Shown: positions 48,282 through 61,791, numbered from the stretch's first letter. The stretch: 64,000 nucleotides of DNA from Stratiolaelaps scimitus (GCA_019614645.1 JABWDB010000034.1:2108001-2172000), one strand, 5' to 3'. Program-made: numbers and translations. The notes: generated by a model from the sequence alone, not told the origin.

Positions 48282-48818
48282 TTGGCGGTTAGCTCAAGTG
48301 GAGATGGCGGCAGCAGCAGCAGCGGCTGCCGCAGCAGCAGAAGAAGTAGTCGTTGTAGTAGCATCATGCAATGGTATACGACTGCCTACGTGCGCGTGAG
48401 CAGTGCGCTAGACTACAGGAGTGGTTTCCCCTCAAGCGCAACGAGCCTTTATCAGCCGGGGTACGAGCCGGTGCCGGGCGGACGGCGACCGACAGCCAAC
48501 GGCCACGCTCCCTGCAGGCGACACCGCCTACATGCACCGCCCACGCCCATGCTGCAAGGCACGAGAGAGAGGAAGCTGGTTGGAAATCACCACAGCGACC
48601 TGGTCCGTGAGGTGGTTGCCTCTGTATCGCCCTTCGAGGCTGTTTCGTTGGTTGACGATTCGCCGGTTCGACGTGGAGAGGCAAAGCGCACCGCGCGGAG
48701 TGCGCGACAAAGCGAACGCAGGACGGCGATGCTGCTGAGGGAGGCGCGGGCGACTCGAACGGAGAGCGTCTGTTTGAAACCCGGAGATAGATTGAGAATA
48801 GGGGAAGGCCGGGCTTGA
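48282..48818 (+). other. Open frame of 178 codons, unrecognised
   Basis: It begins in a Ser run encoded by an AGC-rich tract, has a balanced middle part and ends in an Arg-rich tail. The opposite strand is equally open and there contains a hydrophobic stretch at about 48870-48980, so the strand cannot be chosen by eye. Confidence 0.1.
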
Positions 48819-49875
48819 GCGAGCGTAGCACTCAGCGGATAAACTCGCGCTGAAGTCGAGGTGAAGCCTTGCGCTGCCGCCAGCGGCAGCAGCAGCAGCA
48901 ATGACGACGACAACGGCAACAGCAAGCGCAGTGGCAGCAGACGAGGCAATAGCGCAGACTAAGAATGGGACTTCGACTCCGCCGATAGTGCCGAGCCGCC
49001 TACCAGGCCTGCTGCAATCAGGACTCATGCCGAGCTGGGCGAAGGCCAAAGCTCATTTGAAATCCTCAGGGAGCTGCTGTGCGGGATCCGCAGATCGCAG
49101 CCAGAGGGGGGGGGGGGGTGTCTGTCCCGGGCCAGTGTAAGGGCAGCTGGACGGACGCCCGCAGGACGCCGGCAGCTGGCTCTTGTGCTAGTGTCTAGTT
49201 CCGCAGTGTCCGGTGATGCGTAAGGATAGCGGCCATTTCGACCAGGATCGGCGGCGCTAGCAGAAAAGGAGCTCGATGAGAGGAAAAAAAGAAAAACGAA
49301 GGAGTGACCGAAAGTAAGTGCATTGTCCGTTCGTTCGTCCGACCGTTCGTCTGTCTGTGAAAGTGTGTCCCACGACCACTGCTCAATCCGTCTACGCGTA
49401 CGTTGAGGCGGTGAGACGAAGTGAAAGTACAACGAGCAGGAGCACTAGCAGTAACAGCAGCAGCAGCACGAAGAAGGCCAAGAACAACGGCGCAATTTAT
49501 TACCTGTTAGCACCCATCCGGGTCGGCCTGGGCCTCCCAGCGTTGCCGCCATCGCCGCGCGACTGCCCCCCAGCCCCCATTGGCGTTGTTCAGCACAGAG
49601 GAGCGCTGGCGGAGATTGGCAAACGGTGGACGCGCGGGAGGCGGCAGAGAAAACGAGAACACGATGAACGAAAAGAAGAAAAGCGGCCGTGGAAGGAACC
49701 AAGCGGTCCAAGGCAGCCAAAGACACCAGGAGCACGAGCAGCGTTAAGGTGACGTCGAGACAGCGCTGTCGGTGGGAAAAGGGATCCGGGCGTTGGTGGT
49801 AGTGAGCAGGGCGCTGCGACGTCTCGCAGGGCTAACCCCCGCAGAAAAGGAGCGGGGTTTCTTAGCAGGGTGAAA

Positions 49876-49918
49876 TGGGGGGAGGAGGTGGTGGGGGGTT
49901 GGGGGCAATGAACGGGGC
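49876..49918 (+). other. G-quadruplex motif
   Basis: G6, then GGAGGTGGT, then G6, G5 and G4 tracts on the plus strand in about 43 bp, in a purine-rich stretch with (AG) character. Confidence 0.6.
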
Positions 49919-50145
49919 GGCGACAGTGCTGAATCGGGCCACCGAACAGCAGTGAGGACTTGGAAAAAAAAACCCTACGAAGAGGGCGCCGTAGGGGGCT
50001 CACCGTAGCGGCAGACAAACGTACACAACGGACAGACGCAGAGAAAGAGGCAAACGCAGGTCCACACCGGGAGCAGCAGGTACACAGTAACACGGCGGTG
50101 GCAGCGCCTCCAACAAACAGGACAACACTGTGTGCGCACGCCGGC

Positions 50146-50160
50146 GGGCGGGCGGGCGGG
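50146..50160 (+). other. Compact G-quadruplex motif (GGGC repeat)
   Basis: Four GGG tracts separated by single C bases, the most compact form of quadruplex motif. It sits in a run of GGGC repeats. Confidence 0.75.
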
Positions 50161-50610
50161 CCGTCGGGCGCTTCGTCGGGCGTTCAGGCCGAAAGGCACA
50201 CAGACAGCCCGCGCCGGCGTGGCCTGACGGCCCGACCCAGACGCCGGCTCGTTTCTGTACGCGCAATCTCTTCAACGATAGTGATAACGGCCTTAACAGC
50301 AGCAGCAGCAAGAGCAAGCAGCAAAGGGAGTCGACGCTGCTGAGAATCTGGCTCGAGCAAGAACAACGAGAGACAGCCGAAGTCCTCGGCCGGCGTTGCC
50401 AGCAGCAGAAGCAACCGTGGCGGCGGCGGCGGCGACGGCGGTGGCGGCTGAAAAAAGCACAATGTGCGATGCGCCCCTGCAACAGGGACTCGCTCCGACT
50501 CAACGTAGAAGCAGGAAGAGCTCGCCGTGCCGGTAATGTGGTGGTAGCGCCTCGCGAGTGGAAACAATAAGAAAAAAAAACAAAGACATATCACCTTCGT
50601 GCTGCCTCTA

Positions 50611-50652
50611 CTGCTGCTGCTGCTGCGGCTGCCGCCGCCGCCGCCGCCGCCG
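50611..50652. repeat. (CTG)5 followed by (CCG)7
   Basis: CTG units to about 50626, then CCG units at 50631-50652. Confidence 0.94.
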
Positions 50653-52468
50653 AGTCAATGCCGCGCAACGCTTGTCGCACGGCCCAAGGGCAGCGGGATG
50701 ACGGCGGGGCCGAGCCGGTTGTGCCTCAAGCGAATGGTAGCGGTGGCGGACGATTTTCAAGGGAACGGCCAGACGAATGAAAGAGGAGTCGGAGTCGGAT
50801 CCAAAGGACGCAGGAGTAGATCCGGGGAGAGAGGAGTACGCAGCGCGTCCCCATTGAAGCGGTGCGCGTCCCTTCAAGCGCTTTCTTGCTTGCTCGTTTA
50901 GATGCTGATGTCTGCGCTGTCGTTTCTGCCGTCGGCTACGATGGCCATGGATCGGGCCACGACGCGGTATCAGCCGAGGACCCTCCTGCCCCGCATCACT
51001 AGCGCGCTCTGTTCCGCGCCGACCCTTCGTGCAGGGCTGTAATAACTGTAATTTATTTTTTGTTGGAAAACAACAATCTTACAATGGCTGCTATAGCAGT
51101 ACATGTCGACGGAGGCAGGAACAACTTTGAGCACCGGCAACAGCAAGCCGGCTATGAGAAGTTTTCGTAATACCTCAGTACACTGGGAGCAATTTAGCTC
51201 ATCTTTCGAAACCGTTCGAACTGCACCGTCGAGGAAAACCGAACCGGCTGCTGGAAGGTTTCAACGAAGCGTCGAAACGAGGGTAAAGTGTGAAGGCATC
51301 ATCGAGGAGAAGTCCTTCTCCTCTACCTGTCAGGGACGCAAACCCAAAATGTGGCCACCACAAGTTCTGCGCCCATTACGAAGTTTACTGCCATAACGTG
51401 CACTCCTACAGCGAGGCACGTTCTAGCCTGCTGCTGCTTCGGCTGCCGCCGCCCTTGCGCCAGCCCCGCCCGAACCGCATGACGACCACCATGACGCTAG
51501 CAGCGCCCTAGTCCGCCCTCAAACCACCTGCCCGGGGCAGTAGCACACTCTTCCGTCGCCGTAATCGGCGTCAGCACTTTCCTTTGCTTTGCATAGAATA
51601 ACGAATCGGGTCGGATCGGGTCGGTCGTCCTCGCCAGGCCAGGTCAGACCGCTGTGTGTGTGTGTGCCTCTGTCGAACGTTCACTGCACAGCAGCAAGCT
51701 CTGCTGGCAGCAAGCACTAGCCGCTGCACCGTCATCTATCCAGGTGTGCGTGTGACCGTGTACGAGAGGCTCGTCGGCCATCTCTATCTACCCTTGCTAT
51801 TGCTGTGCAGTGGCACTGGTGCATCTGCCGTATCCGCTCTCCGCCTCGTTCCACCTCCGACGTACCCGAGCGAAGCGCTGGCCGCTCAGACGCAGTCAAC
51901 TGGACTCTGCTGGCTATCGCCTGCACGCTCCAGGCTCTCGTCGAGTTGAAGTAAATTGAACACCAGCAACGAAGAAGTAGCCTGCCGCTGCGGCAAGACG
52001 CCGTCGCTGGCGTATTTGCTTTTACTAGACTCGGCCTACGAAGCGAAGCGCTCGATTGGGATCCAGGCTCGTGTCCAGGCCCCCGACATCCTCGTTGCCC
52101 CCACGCATTTCTCTGTGTGTGTCGCTATATGCTTCCCTCTTCGATATATAGCCGTATTGGCGGAACATAGTAGCAGTCAGTAGCTGCTCTGTGTCCCTGT
52201 TACACAGACCGTCGACGGGCAAAATGCCCGTAGGGACCAGTGGATCCGGAAGCTGCCAACCTATTCTAGCATCCTACTAACATCGACCAAATAGAGCGCA
52301 TGAGAAAACCATGAGGATGAGAGACTTAGAGAGAGAGTTCGAGGGAGAGAGAGAGAGAGAGGCCTGGCGGAAGAGCTAACGAGAACTAAAGAGAGTTGCC
52401 AGTGGGGGCCAGTGACGCACAGGACGAGAACAGCCATGCCCGCAATGAGACGGACGAGGTCGCAAGCG

Positions 52469-52490
52469 CTGCTGCTGCTGCTGCTGCTGG
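52469..52490. repeat. (CTG)7 microsatellite
   Basis: Seven CTG units followed by GGT units. Confidence 0.95.
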
Positions 52491-52663
52491 TGGTGGTTCT
52501 CCCTGACGTTAGTTCTCTTCGAGGCAGACGTATCGGTGGGATCCGTCAGAGACTGCAGCTGCAGCAGCAGCAGCGGTAGTAGCAACGAGCGCGGGCAATT
52601 TATATACAACAGCTGATAAATATTGCATTAGATATAGGAGCGGATGGCCGAGCTAGGGGACGC

Positions 52664-53464
52664 TTGTGGGTGGTGTGGCAGTCAGTCGAACGAACGAACG
52701 AACGCACAGTTGGCCTGCATCGGCAGGCTCCCGGCAGGCCTGAAATTGAGGTGAACGCTGCGCCGGCGGCAGGCAGCGGCAGGCAGCGGCCGTCGTGGAA
52801 GGCCGACGCTGAAACGATGCAGATGCGAGAGAGACGCAAGGCTCGGACCAGTCGCCCCCGTCGGATCAGGCCGGACGGCGAAGCAGGCCAAGGCAAGGAA
52901 AAAGGAGAAACAATCTATCTCTCGTTCTCTCTCTCTCGCACTTTCCACTCGTTCTCTGGCTCCCCACTCAATATTTTACCTCTCTCAGAGAGTCAAGATC
53001 ATTGTACGTTGAAGATGAACGCGGACGAGAGAGAAGAGTTCGAGGGGGGGTTCAGGAGTGGAGAAGCCGAGGGAAACGAGGAATGGGCACTGAGGCGACG
53101 ACCCGCTCGATGTCGGGGGACCAAACAACCCGAGGCAATGGCAGTGGCTGGTAGCAAGTGCGCCTTTTCCTGGCATCTATCGTCGCCTTCAGTCCGCTCG
53201 CTTGCCTCGGCACGGCGGAGGAGGAGAAGCAGCAGCATACGGCTCATATGGAATTTTAATATCAACAGTCTACCGAGCGCCACATGCTGCGCTGCTCGGT
53301 GCGGCGCGCCCGGCGTTGCCCCAGCCGACGCAGGCATGGTTGTTCGTCTAGACGATGGCGGAGGCGGCGGAGGCGGCGGCGGTGGTTTACAGGGCAGAGC
53401 AAGGCGGTTTGGACTGAGGCAAAGAGGTAAAGCCGACCATAGTATCAGGTTTGCCGGTATCTGA
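52664..53464 (+). other. Open frame of 266 codons, unrecognised
   Basis: The frame contains an acidic patch (ADEREEFEGGFRSGEAEGNEE) at about residues 120-140, an Arg run and a Gly run encoded by GGC repeats near 53358-53390. Composition varies sharply along its length, more like joined repeats than one domain. The length is within chance expectation. No splice or promoter evidence supports it. Confidence 0.13.
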
Positions 53465-54088
53465 AAATAGGGGGGCCGAGAAAAAGGCTAGAAACGCTAT
53501 CCCCAGCAGCTCCGAGCTCGTTGCCCCCTTCGAAGAGGTCCCCGATGTCTGCCCCTTTAGCCAGTTTCGTAGCGCCCCTCGTTGTCTCTCAGAATGAAAC
53601 TGCCTTTCTCTCGGCGATTCCTTTCATCCCTGCATCATCGTAAGCGGCAGCTCCCCCCTATACCATCATTCGCCCTCATTCTTTCTGTTCTCTCGGTTCG
53701 GCAGAAGATCAATCCACTCAATACTAACGTGTTCATGGTCTTTGAGATCGTGTACAAGTCTCGGTAGCAGGAGGCAACGGAGCAAACGAGCACCGCGCGT
53801 GCCATCGCTCGCATCCTCCGAAGGGATCTCAGGGTCGACTTGCCTCGCGTCGACCCCCTGCCGGCAGTCCACCGTCCTCTTACACGTTAAATGATTCCAT
53901 TACATTGGATTCAATCAGGAGCGAGGCAGGAACATGAGTGCTAAGCATGAATACGATGTGCTGCTACTCGACAACTAGCGATAACTCGACTCTCACACGC
54001 ATATTTCAGTTGGAAACCTCTGGAACAGGGGGCGGTGAACGGACACCCTAGCGCTACAAACCGGGAGACGTAATGCTGGCTGAGAGAT

Positions 54089-54122
54089 ACTCACCTGAAA
54101 CAGAACAGCATAAGCAGGTTAG
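54089..54122 (-). other. Candidate recursive splice site (3' splice site fused to 5' splice site)
   Basis: On the minus strand an ideal branch-point pentamer CTAAC (branch A at 54119) lies 24 nt before CAG at 54097-54095, with 15 of the 20 bases before CAG being pyrimidines. GTGAGTATC follows with no intervening base. This is the textbook form of a zero-length exon used in stepwise removal of long introns. It has the best branch point of the three sites in the window and is the first met by a polymerase transcribing the minus strand. Its surroundings are AT-richer and have no convincing coding sequence. Confidence 0.65.
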
Positions 54123-56870
54123 AACAATTGCAGTGCAGCATGGGACATTTCGAGATGCGCATGCGTTATCCTTCCCGCCAGTGATATGCGTCTAGCAAAT
54201 CCTTTAATGTCCTTTTATGTGGACACCTATATTTTTCGGTAACAAATACACGTGTACGCCAAATAATATAATGCCTCGAGCGCGCGTTGCTCCAGAACAA
54301 ACGAAACATAATGATTCTGTAAAAGGGAAACATTTTACAAAACTTCAACCTATCCAAAAGACGAATAGGAGAAGAGGAAGACCTCTCACCAACCGTCGGG
54401 AGCTAACCGGTGCACGGCAAGAACAATGAAGCTTTACATGGAAAGGGCTATATGGTGAAGAGGTGCGGTTTGCCTGTACGCTTCAAAGCTTTCTTTTTCC
54501 ACAAATGAAAAGAAAATGAACATTGCTGCATTTCTGACAGCGAACGGTCGGAGGGTTCCACAATCATAGCGCTCGTGTTTGCGTCTGCGCGCTTGAAGGC
54601 CACCTATTCAGGTAACAGCGAAACACACATTTGGGACGGTTAAGTGTGATTTATATGGGCAACAGCAGATGTTTTCGCTGTTTTTGTTATTGTAAATCTG
54701 TGCGCAACACCCATTCATTTATAGTACATTTGCACACGCACTTATGGCTAATTCTCCTCGCAGACAATGAGTCTGCAGGGGCCACCTCGCGTGTCCCCGG
54801 GAAATACGCGTTTGACACTGGAATCACCGGGACTCGTTGTGGTACGTTGCTTGAGGATGCTGGACTTGCGTTAAAATTTGTTTCGAAATACCGATATTTA
54901 TAACTAACCCCTAATCAGACATCGTGCGCAGTAGCGGAGATAAGGCAGGGTACAGTATCGGTCATTATACGAGTCGTTCGATGACCATTATCTACCAGAG
55001 TAACTGGGTCTCTCTTTCATTTCGCGCACGGCTAATGATACTAATATATGTTCAATATAGGTTAGGGACGATCGTCCTCTAATAACTTCAACCTGCAAAG
55101 CTTTCACCCATTAGGTATGTCACGTTGACGCGTCGCTTTGAAATCCCCTTCTGCTGATCGTTGCTATCAAATGTCCACGCTGTTATTATTACTATGATAG
55201 TCCTCGCATGCGTAATGGAGTGCCACGAATAGCGGCCCCGATAGCTGTCAATTATTGCGCGAGGCACGATCCCGCACGTTATAGAACGCATTATAGAGAG
55301 ACGCACACGTTGCCACTGCCGGTAAATGCTTCCCACACCCTGTCTCTGAAGGCCTGTCTGTCGACAGGCTAACACGAAGCTATAGTATTTACCAGGCTGC
55401 TGCGTCCCTGCGATTCCCTCTAAAATGTCACGTCGTCTAGGCCGCGCACGGAGTCAAGGACCTTCAGGTATGCCCCATTGGCGGTACTGGCCAGACGCTA
55501 AGCCTACCAGGGTGACGGCAGCGGCGAGGTCGTCGACGACTGCTGCCAATGCTATGGCCGCATGGCGGGATCATGCGGGAGCACATGAATTATATATATG
55601 TCGGCCTCCTGAGCGACCGTTGTCCGTCACCAACGGCCTCTATCAGCAGCGGCGCGCCAAGCATCGTTTGACAGCGTAGCTTGGCTCATCGCTGGGCTGA
55701 GTAAGTGAGTGGTCGAATTTGCGCCTCAGGCGACAGATAGAATCTATTGATCATTTATTGAGCACTAAATTGGTGGGCGTCCCGGGTGGCCCCAGGCGAT
55801 CCCTAATTGCTCGTCCACGGTCGTTGTCTGTCCACCCAGGCCCTCTCATCTGCTCGTACACTGGAGCTAGTCCGCCTCGACGGCCCCCGTGCCCCACTCG
55901 ATTGCGTATAGCGGCCTACGCGTCGGAACAGGAGAAACGGCGGCGTGTCCAGGAAACAGCTAAGGCCCCGCACCGATCACCGAGGCCGACGCCGGACCCA
56001 GGCCAAACTGTTTCTGCGGCGCCAGTGACCGACCCTACTGACTGACCGCTAGTTGAGACCGAGGTCGTCATGATTACCGGACAACGGCTACACGCTGCTG
56101 GTCGAGTGACTGCCGAACATGTCTATCAGCGATCTGGCGCACAACGGTGTGAGGTTAACTCTATTACTGTTGCGGTCCAGAGCTCAGCGGAAACTGCAGT
56201 AGTGAACAGATGGGAAGATCGGACAAGGACAGAGGTCTAAGAAAATATGGTAAAAAATCTTCAAGGTAATTGCCATGCTTGCGAGAGGTTTGGAACGAGA
56301 AAATGGCTTCTATTTAGATGAGATTGTGCCTGTATAAATCAACATAAATCTACATTTAGGTGGCATGGCACTTACTAACTTCATCATGATTCTGAAATTG
56401 TAACGCGCTGGGTGTGGAGGCCTTTAAACCCCATACTGTGTCCCACTGTAACTGCTTATTGCAAGACATGTTAGACAGCTGGTTTCTAGTCTACTTACAA
56501 CGATTGCAACTCGGAATGGTCTACTGGTATCAAGACTAAACATGGCTACCGGGTAACATGACTAAAACCACGCACATCTCCGTTATCCATCGTGTAACGT
56601 CGCATGAGGCAGGCTGAAGTGATTTCATCGCATGGACTCATTGCAAAAGACGTAATTTCGTGTCGGTGAAGGCGGCAGCTGGAGCGTTCGCACGTCTCTA
56701 GGTTACCGTCCTCCAATCCATCGTAGTCATCATTATATGTGGCCCAAAGGCTCCAAACCCACAAGCTGCACTATAATTGCTCTTACGTCGGCACAGGTAT
56801 CTTACTACGGGGGTAGTGACGGTGCCGTCTTTGGTAGTCATAGAGAAGGCACCCCTTGGCCTCATAATAT

Positions 56871-56913
56871 ATAACAGCCTCAACAGCCTATACAAGCTAT
56901 AACAGCCTCAACA
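56871..56913. repeat. Short tandem duplication (28-bp period)
   Basis: ATAACAGCCTCAACA occurs at 56871-56885 and again at 56899-56913. Confidence 0.8.
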
Positions 56914-58681
56914 TTCAGCTTTACCCCAAGGAGGTGCTCTCGCCTTTGCTAAAGATTTTCTCCACCAAACCTCGTTGCAAATTTCTTCTACGGGAACATG
57001 CTCCGCCAGGAGGGCAATCTGAGACGACATCGTAGTTCGTCCTCGATGAAACACCTAATTAACCCCTATCTCGGCGGTTCGCTTCAGAACAACGACAAAT
57101 AGAGGAGGGGACAGCAAAAGTAGGTAGATTGTAATAATTCTAACTTATTGCAACATGGTCATCTAACCCAGACACGCACCTGCATACCCACATTCAGAGG
57201 GTTTCCCCCTACAGGGGGACGTATGTTGAACACATATTCATAATTGAGATAGTATTAGTGGAGTGCCAGTGAAATGGCGTTAGTGGGGTTAGAGAAGGCT
57301 GCCGAGCTCGCGGACCAGAGAACAGCTTCATACCGGCATCTTCTGGGGCCAACATCACTGGCGTATGTCAACGGGCCGCCGGCGAGGCCACGGCGGTGTC
57401 CGCAGTAGCGAGAGCTAGCTGAGCGCTAAAGTCGCAGGCAGGCTGTGCAAGTGGGCAGGGTCCGAAAAACGTCAAGGCTTGAACTACGCAAACAGCTAGA
57501 GCGAATGAGAGGGCGCCTCCAGCACTCGGTAGCCGCTAGGTCAAGGGTTTTTTCTCGGGACCCTTGCGGCTAAGCTTATCTAGCCGCACTAGCGGGAGTT
57601 AGCTGGCAGGCGGTCGGCTCGCTTCGTTGGGGTGTCGAGCCCTTAGAATTTACATAGACTTGTAGTCTCCGTTGATGTGCTCTCCGTGCTCTCGTCGGTG
57701 CTGCTCGTCCTGTGTGCTCCGCGTAGCAGGCCTCGTTTCCTCTCACCCTCCAGGCGCTTACCCTACTGGGGCTGGTTTATGCCCAAAGCCTCCTCTGGAG
57801 AAGCAATGGTTTAACCTTAATTATCTTTGGATTATGAGTGGGTCCTGCCCCTGCCCTCCCCCTCCACTAGCCGTCCCACTTAAGATAATAAAAATCCTCC
57901 TTTAGACCTAACTTCCTCCTCTGCGTTGCCCTGCATCCTCGGCCTTCGTTTCGATCCTGTCCTCTCACCGTTTCTCTCGTGGTATATACATCTACGGAGC
58001 TATGAGCGGCGACCACCGGCAGCCACACGTCTGTGACGGCGGCGGTGCACTGCCGCCGGCTTGTCATTGTCTTCCACTCGATGAACATGAATACCGGGTT
58101 CTCACTTTCTTCGACTCTGTTCCGTCCTACTTTCTCTCGCCTCACCATTATACCCAAGGACATGGCCAACCAGCATTGGCTCCCCATTTCCCTTGCCGAA
58201 CAGCACAACCAGAAGCAGTGACTATAGCTGTAGCCGCTGCTGTACGACTCTTGGACGGGGCCGGCTTCTGTGGAGGCTACGGCCGTAGTGGGGCTTTGGT
58301 TCGCAATCGCTCGCTCGGTTTTTCGAAAAACCGCTCGTACCGCGCACTGGAGAATGCTGCTCTCCTGCGTTCGGCTGCGTTCCTATTCATTCAGCTGTTA
58401 GAGCGAGTGTATCGGACTGCCGAGGCGTGTAGAGCTGCACACGAATGCGGCCTAGAGGCATGACCACGCACGACAAGCCGCACTTAACGTGATCCCGGCC
58501 TGGGGCTCTGCTTGGTCCAAATAAATAAACTACTACCCGTTCCATCCTCTCGTTTCTCGAGCAGAGAGCAGGAGGACGAATATGGAAGGCCGCGTTGCCC
58601 TGGTGGCTATGACCCCGTAGGACCGAGTTCGCGTGTTTGAACGGCTCTTGAGCGTAATAGTGAGATGGTATACCCTTCTAT

Positions 58682-58708
58682 CTATCTCTCTATCTCTCTC
58701 TCTCTCTC
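58682..58708. repeat. (CT)n microsatellite
   Basis: CT array with ATCT units at its left edge. Confidence 0.93.
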
Positions 58709-61700
58709 TGCGCGTACATGTATCCATGCCTACCAGTGCGCCCGTTAGAATTTCTATGCGAGGTCACCGAGACGGGCAGGCGCTTGAGGGGCGATCGCGG
58801 AGTTTGTGCGGGAGCAGGGATCTCCAAGTTGGCAAAACGAGCTGGGGTTGTAGCTCGTTCCTTGGAGTCGGCAGAGAGCCATCACGAGAAGGCGGCTGTA
58901 TGATATATGACGAACGCAGATGGTGCAGAGCAGGCCAGCCCAACGTCGAGCAGAACGCTGGCTAGCCGGCTCCCGCGACCAATGGCAGGTTAAGTGGGGC
59001 GCCATTTTACCGCAAACGTCTTGCAGCTGTATTAGCTTCACCGAAATCGCCAGCCCTTAGCTATATAGGGCGTGCCTTGTGCGAACACCAGCGACTGCCT
59101 CACCTGCCGCGCGACCCTGCGTCTTGAGCGGTCACCCACCTTACCCCGTCGTTGTCCCGTCTCCTCTTATTCTCCACAACGTTCAGTGCAGCAGCAGCAG
59201 CAGCACCACTCCCGCACGTCGCTTCCTCCTTCTAGTTTAATGAGGCTCATTAAAACTGTGCAAAGCTTGCCGAGGCCTGGGCAAGGCCTGCCAGCCAAAA
59301 GGTTGGCTGACGCCGAGGCAGGCCGCTCTGGGGGCAGCGAGGTAACGGCGTGGGCAGAGCGCCCGAAGAAGTAACGGAACGCGTTAGAGACGCATCGGCC
59401 GCGTGGCCGTCCTTGCCTCCCTGTATGTCTCTGACTACTCTGGGTTAGAGGGTGGCTGACCAGTGCAAAGCTTTGCAAAGCAGCGATAGGGCCCGAAGAA
59501 CGAGAAACGAGGCACCTAGGACTGAGAGACGATCCTAGACGTCCACCTAATCTGAACGATCCGCCGTCGCCTGGACAACATGAGCTCGCCGCGAGACCTC
59601 GAAAGGTTCTTCTAGGAGGATAGCTGATGCTGGCACCTGCTTAGCAACATCAGCATGGTGTCGACTACGGCCGCGACCACACAAAACAGCCATGCATTTG
59701 TTTCATACCCCCATGAACGTGCCTGGATAGTGTCTCCTCGAGCGCACTGTTGGCTGCTGAAATTATTAAGAAAAACGGACGACGGCTGAAGACTAGGGGG
59801 CCAGTGCACGCGTTCAGCCAACTCCGTAGTTAGCCAAGAACGTTGACCACACTTGTGCAATCAGTCAACGGCAGAGTTTGCGCGAATATCGGCAGCTATG
59901 GCAAGTACACGCATCACACCTAACCATATGACCCGCAGCATCGACAATGTGAAACGTCGTTCATGGAACATGGTGTGTGCTCGCTGTACGAAGAGAGACC
60001 AAGACGTTCCTGCCTTCTCTATAGTTCCAAGTCCTCAGGCTTCTGAGATCCGTTCTCTACCTAGTGGCCCGGTATCAAGCGGGCTCCTTGGTCCCCAGTT
60101 TGCAGATCCGGGACAGCAGAGGTTTCGGCCGAGTTATTTGGCTAATGACACCAAATCTCCCTTGCCTAAGATGTGTGACGGCAGTGCTTCCCACGTAGTC
60201 GAAGGTGTCGTGGGTGTCACCTGAGAAGCGCTAGATATCGAACGACATTGAAAACGCAACATAGACGAGCAAGAAGGGGAAAGTCGCGAACGTCGAGCAT
60301 AGAGAACCGTTTTGGGGAGGTTATCATCGAATCCCTTCTTCTCTAGCTGCTTGAAGAAGTGTGCGCGCATGCTTAGCCTGCAAGAAGCCTGCGCAGACGT
60401 ATGCCACCTCATTAGATATCTCCTTTCTGACAGCCACGAGGGACTTGGGTCGCCCAGAGAATCCCTTGCGTATACGGTTCGAGGGCCCTGTAGATTTGCG
60501 TCTAGATTTGCCGCTGGTACCGCCGCCGATCTATTGCTTGCAGTCACAGTAGATCGTGGTGGTAGACAGTTTGAAAAACGCCACGCGTTGTCGTCATCCT
60601 CCGACGAGCGACAGGCAATAAGGTATGTATGTTGATACGGGTACGAGACAAGAAGTTACAAGCAGCAGCTGCACCCCGCCAGCTAGGTCTACCATCTATG
60701 CCTTTTGGCTACAACCAACCTACTCTATACGCGGATTACACAGCGGTTGTCTGCCTCCTACGAATAACGAGCGAACGCGGAGCTATACCAATATATACTC
60801 ATTGCACAGGGTCAGACATACACACGAACACTCTGAGAAGATCCAGCTGCATTCACATCACCGTAAGATCAGCTGTTCCGGTACCAGCAGCTGTCGGGAA
60901 GAAACACCCATTAAGACATAGGCCGCCTCGCCCCACCAGATCTTTCCCAGTGGGCAGCCATTAAATATAGTAATAGTCGAATGAAAGGGTACCCAGCGCC
61001 TCAGACCGGTCCAGGGCTCATCATCTCAGTGGGTCAAACTCAGTCTGATCATTATAACGGTGTTATTGTCAACGGCGCGCACTTTCAGCAGTACAGTGCA
61101 CATGCAAGTTCGCATATATTGCTAACATCCTGCACTTCACGAGTGATTCAAAGGGGGCGAATTCAACCGGTAGACTCTGCGGTGGGTACTACATGCACGG
61201 GACATTGTAGAATAAAATCGAACGAACGCTTCCCACGATCACGGTGTGTGTTATTTCACTTAACGATTGCCATGGACACCTCGGCCTATAGAAATCCGGT
61301 GATGAATAACTAGTCCATTTAATATGAGACCAGTATGTTTAATTCAGCCCTCACGCGACGTACGGGCAATTCGTAGTCAAGCTCGGCAGCGGTAATCACG
61401 GCGTACCTGCGGCCGGCGCCAATTTTCCCTCGCTGGGCCTGTCGCAATATATCAAAGTCGCTGCCAAGTCCCACTTGACGGCGGCGGTGGCTGAGCAGAG
61501 CGCCCGACCCGGCCACCGGTGGCCGGCGAGCTTCGAGCCGTGGCCGAGTTCGAGGATCGTAAGCTCAGCCTTACGCTCTTCATCGTTGTTGGCGTTTTTC
61601 TTTGCCGTCACCGAGCGTCCCCGGCGACTAACTCTGCCCTCTGTCCATGGGGCGAATTGCGTATGTAATGAAATTAAATATGCCCAATACTGCGCTCGTT

Positions 61701-61791
61701 ACAGCGATATACGACGACTCTCCAGCCGGGCCCAGCTCACTCTTTGCAACGCTCCGTCATTCTGAAATTTTTCCCCCATTACGTTATCTAG

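Larger units (their letters stand above)
39451..53880. other. GC-rich, repeat-dense region without recognisable genes
   Basis: Many CAG/CTG and CGG/CCG tracts, AG arrays, a 34-bp tandem duplication, two G-quadruplex motifs and several long but unrecognised frames on both strands. Confidence 0.6.
53881..57250. other. AT-richer segment without recognisable genes
   Basis: Contains the recursive-type splice site at 54095 and a short 28-bp tandem duplication. Two short plus-strand frames at 55425-55679 and 55719-56045 are Arg/Ala-rich and unrecognised. Confidence 0.55.

Noticed and set aside
49498..49512. Minus-strand GCTAACAG/GTAATA as a recursive site
   Set aside because: The donor is weak and the upstream sequence is purine-rich and GC-rich rather than a pyrimidine tract.
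54600..54620. Plus-strand TTCAG/GTAAC as a recursive site
   Set aside because: Short pyrimidine content and a GTAACA donor that departs from GTRAGT; a single weak case on that strand.
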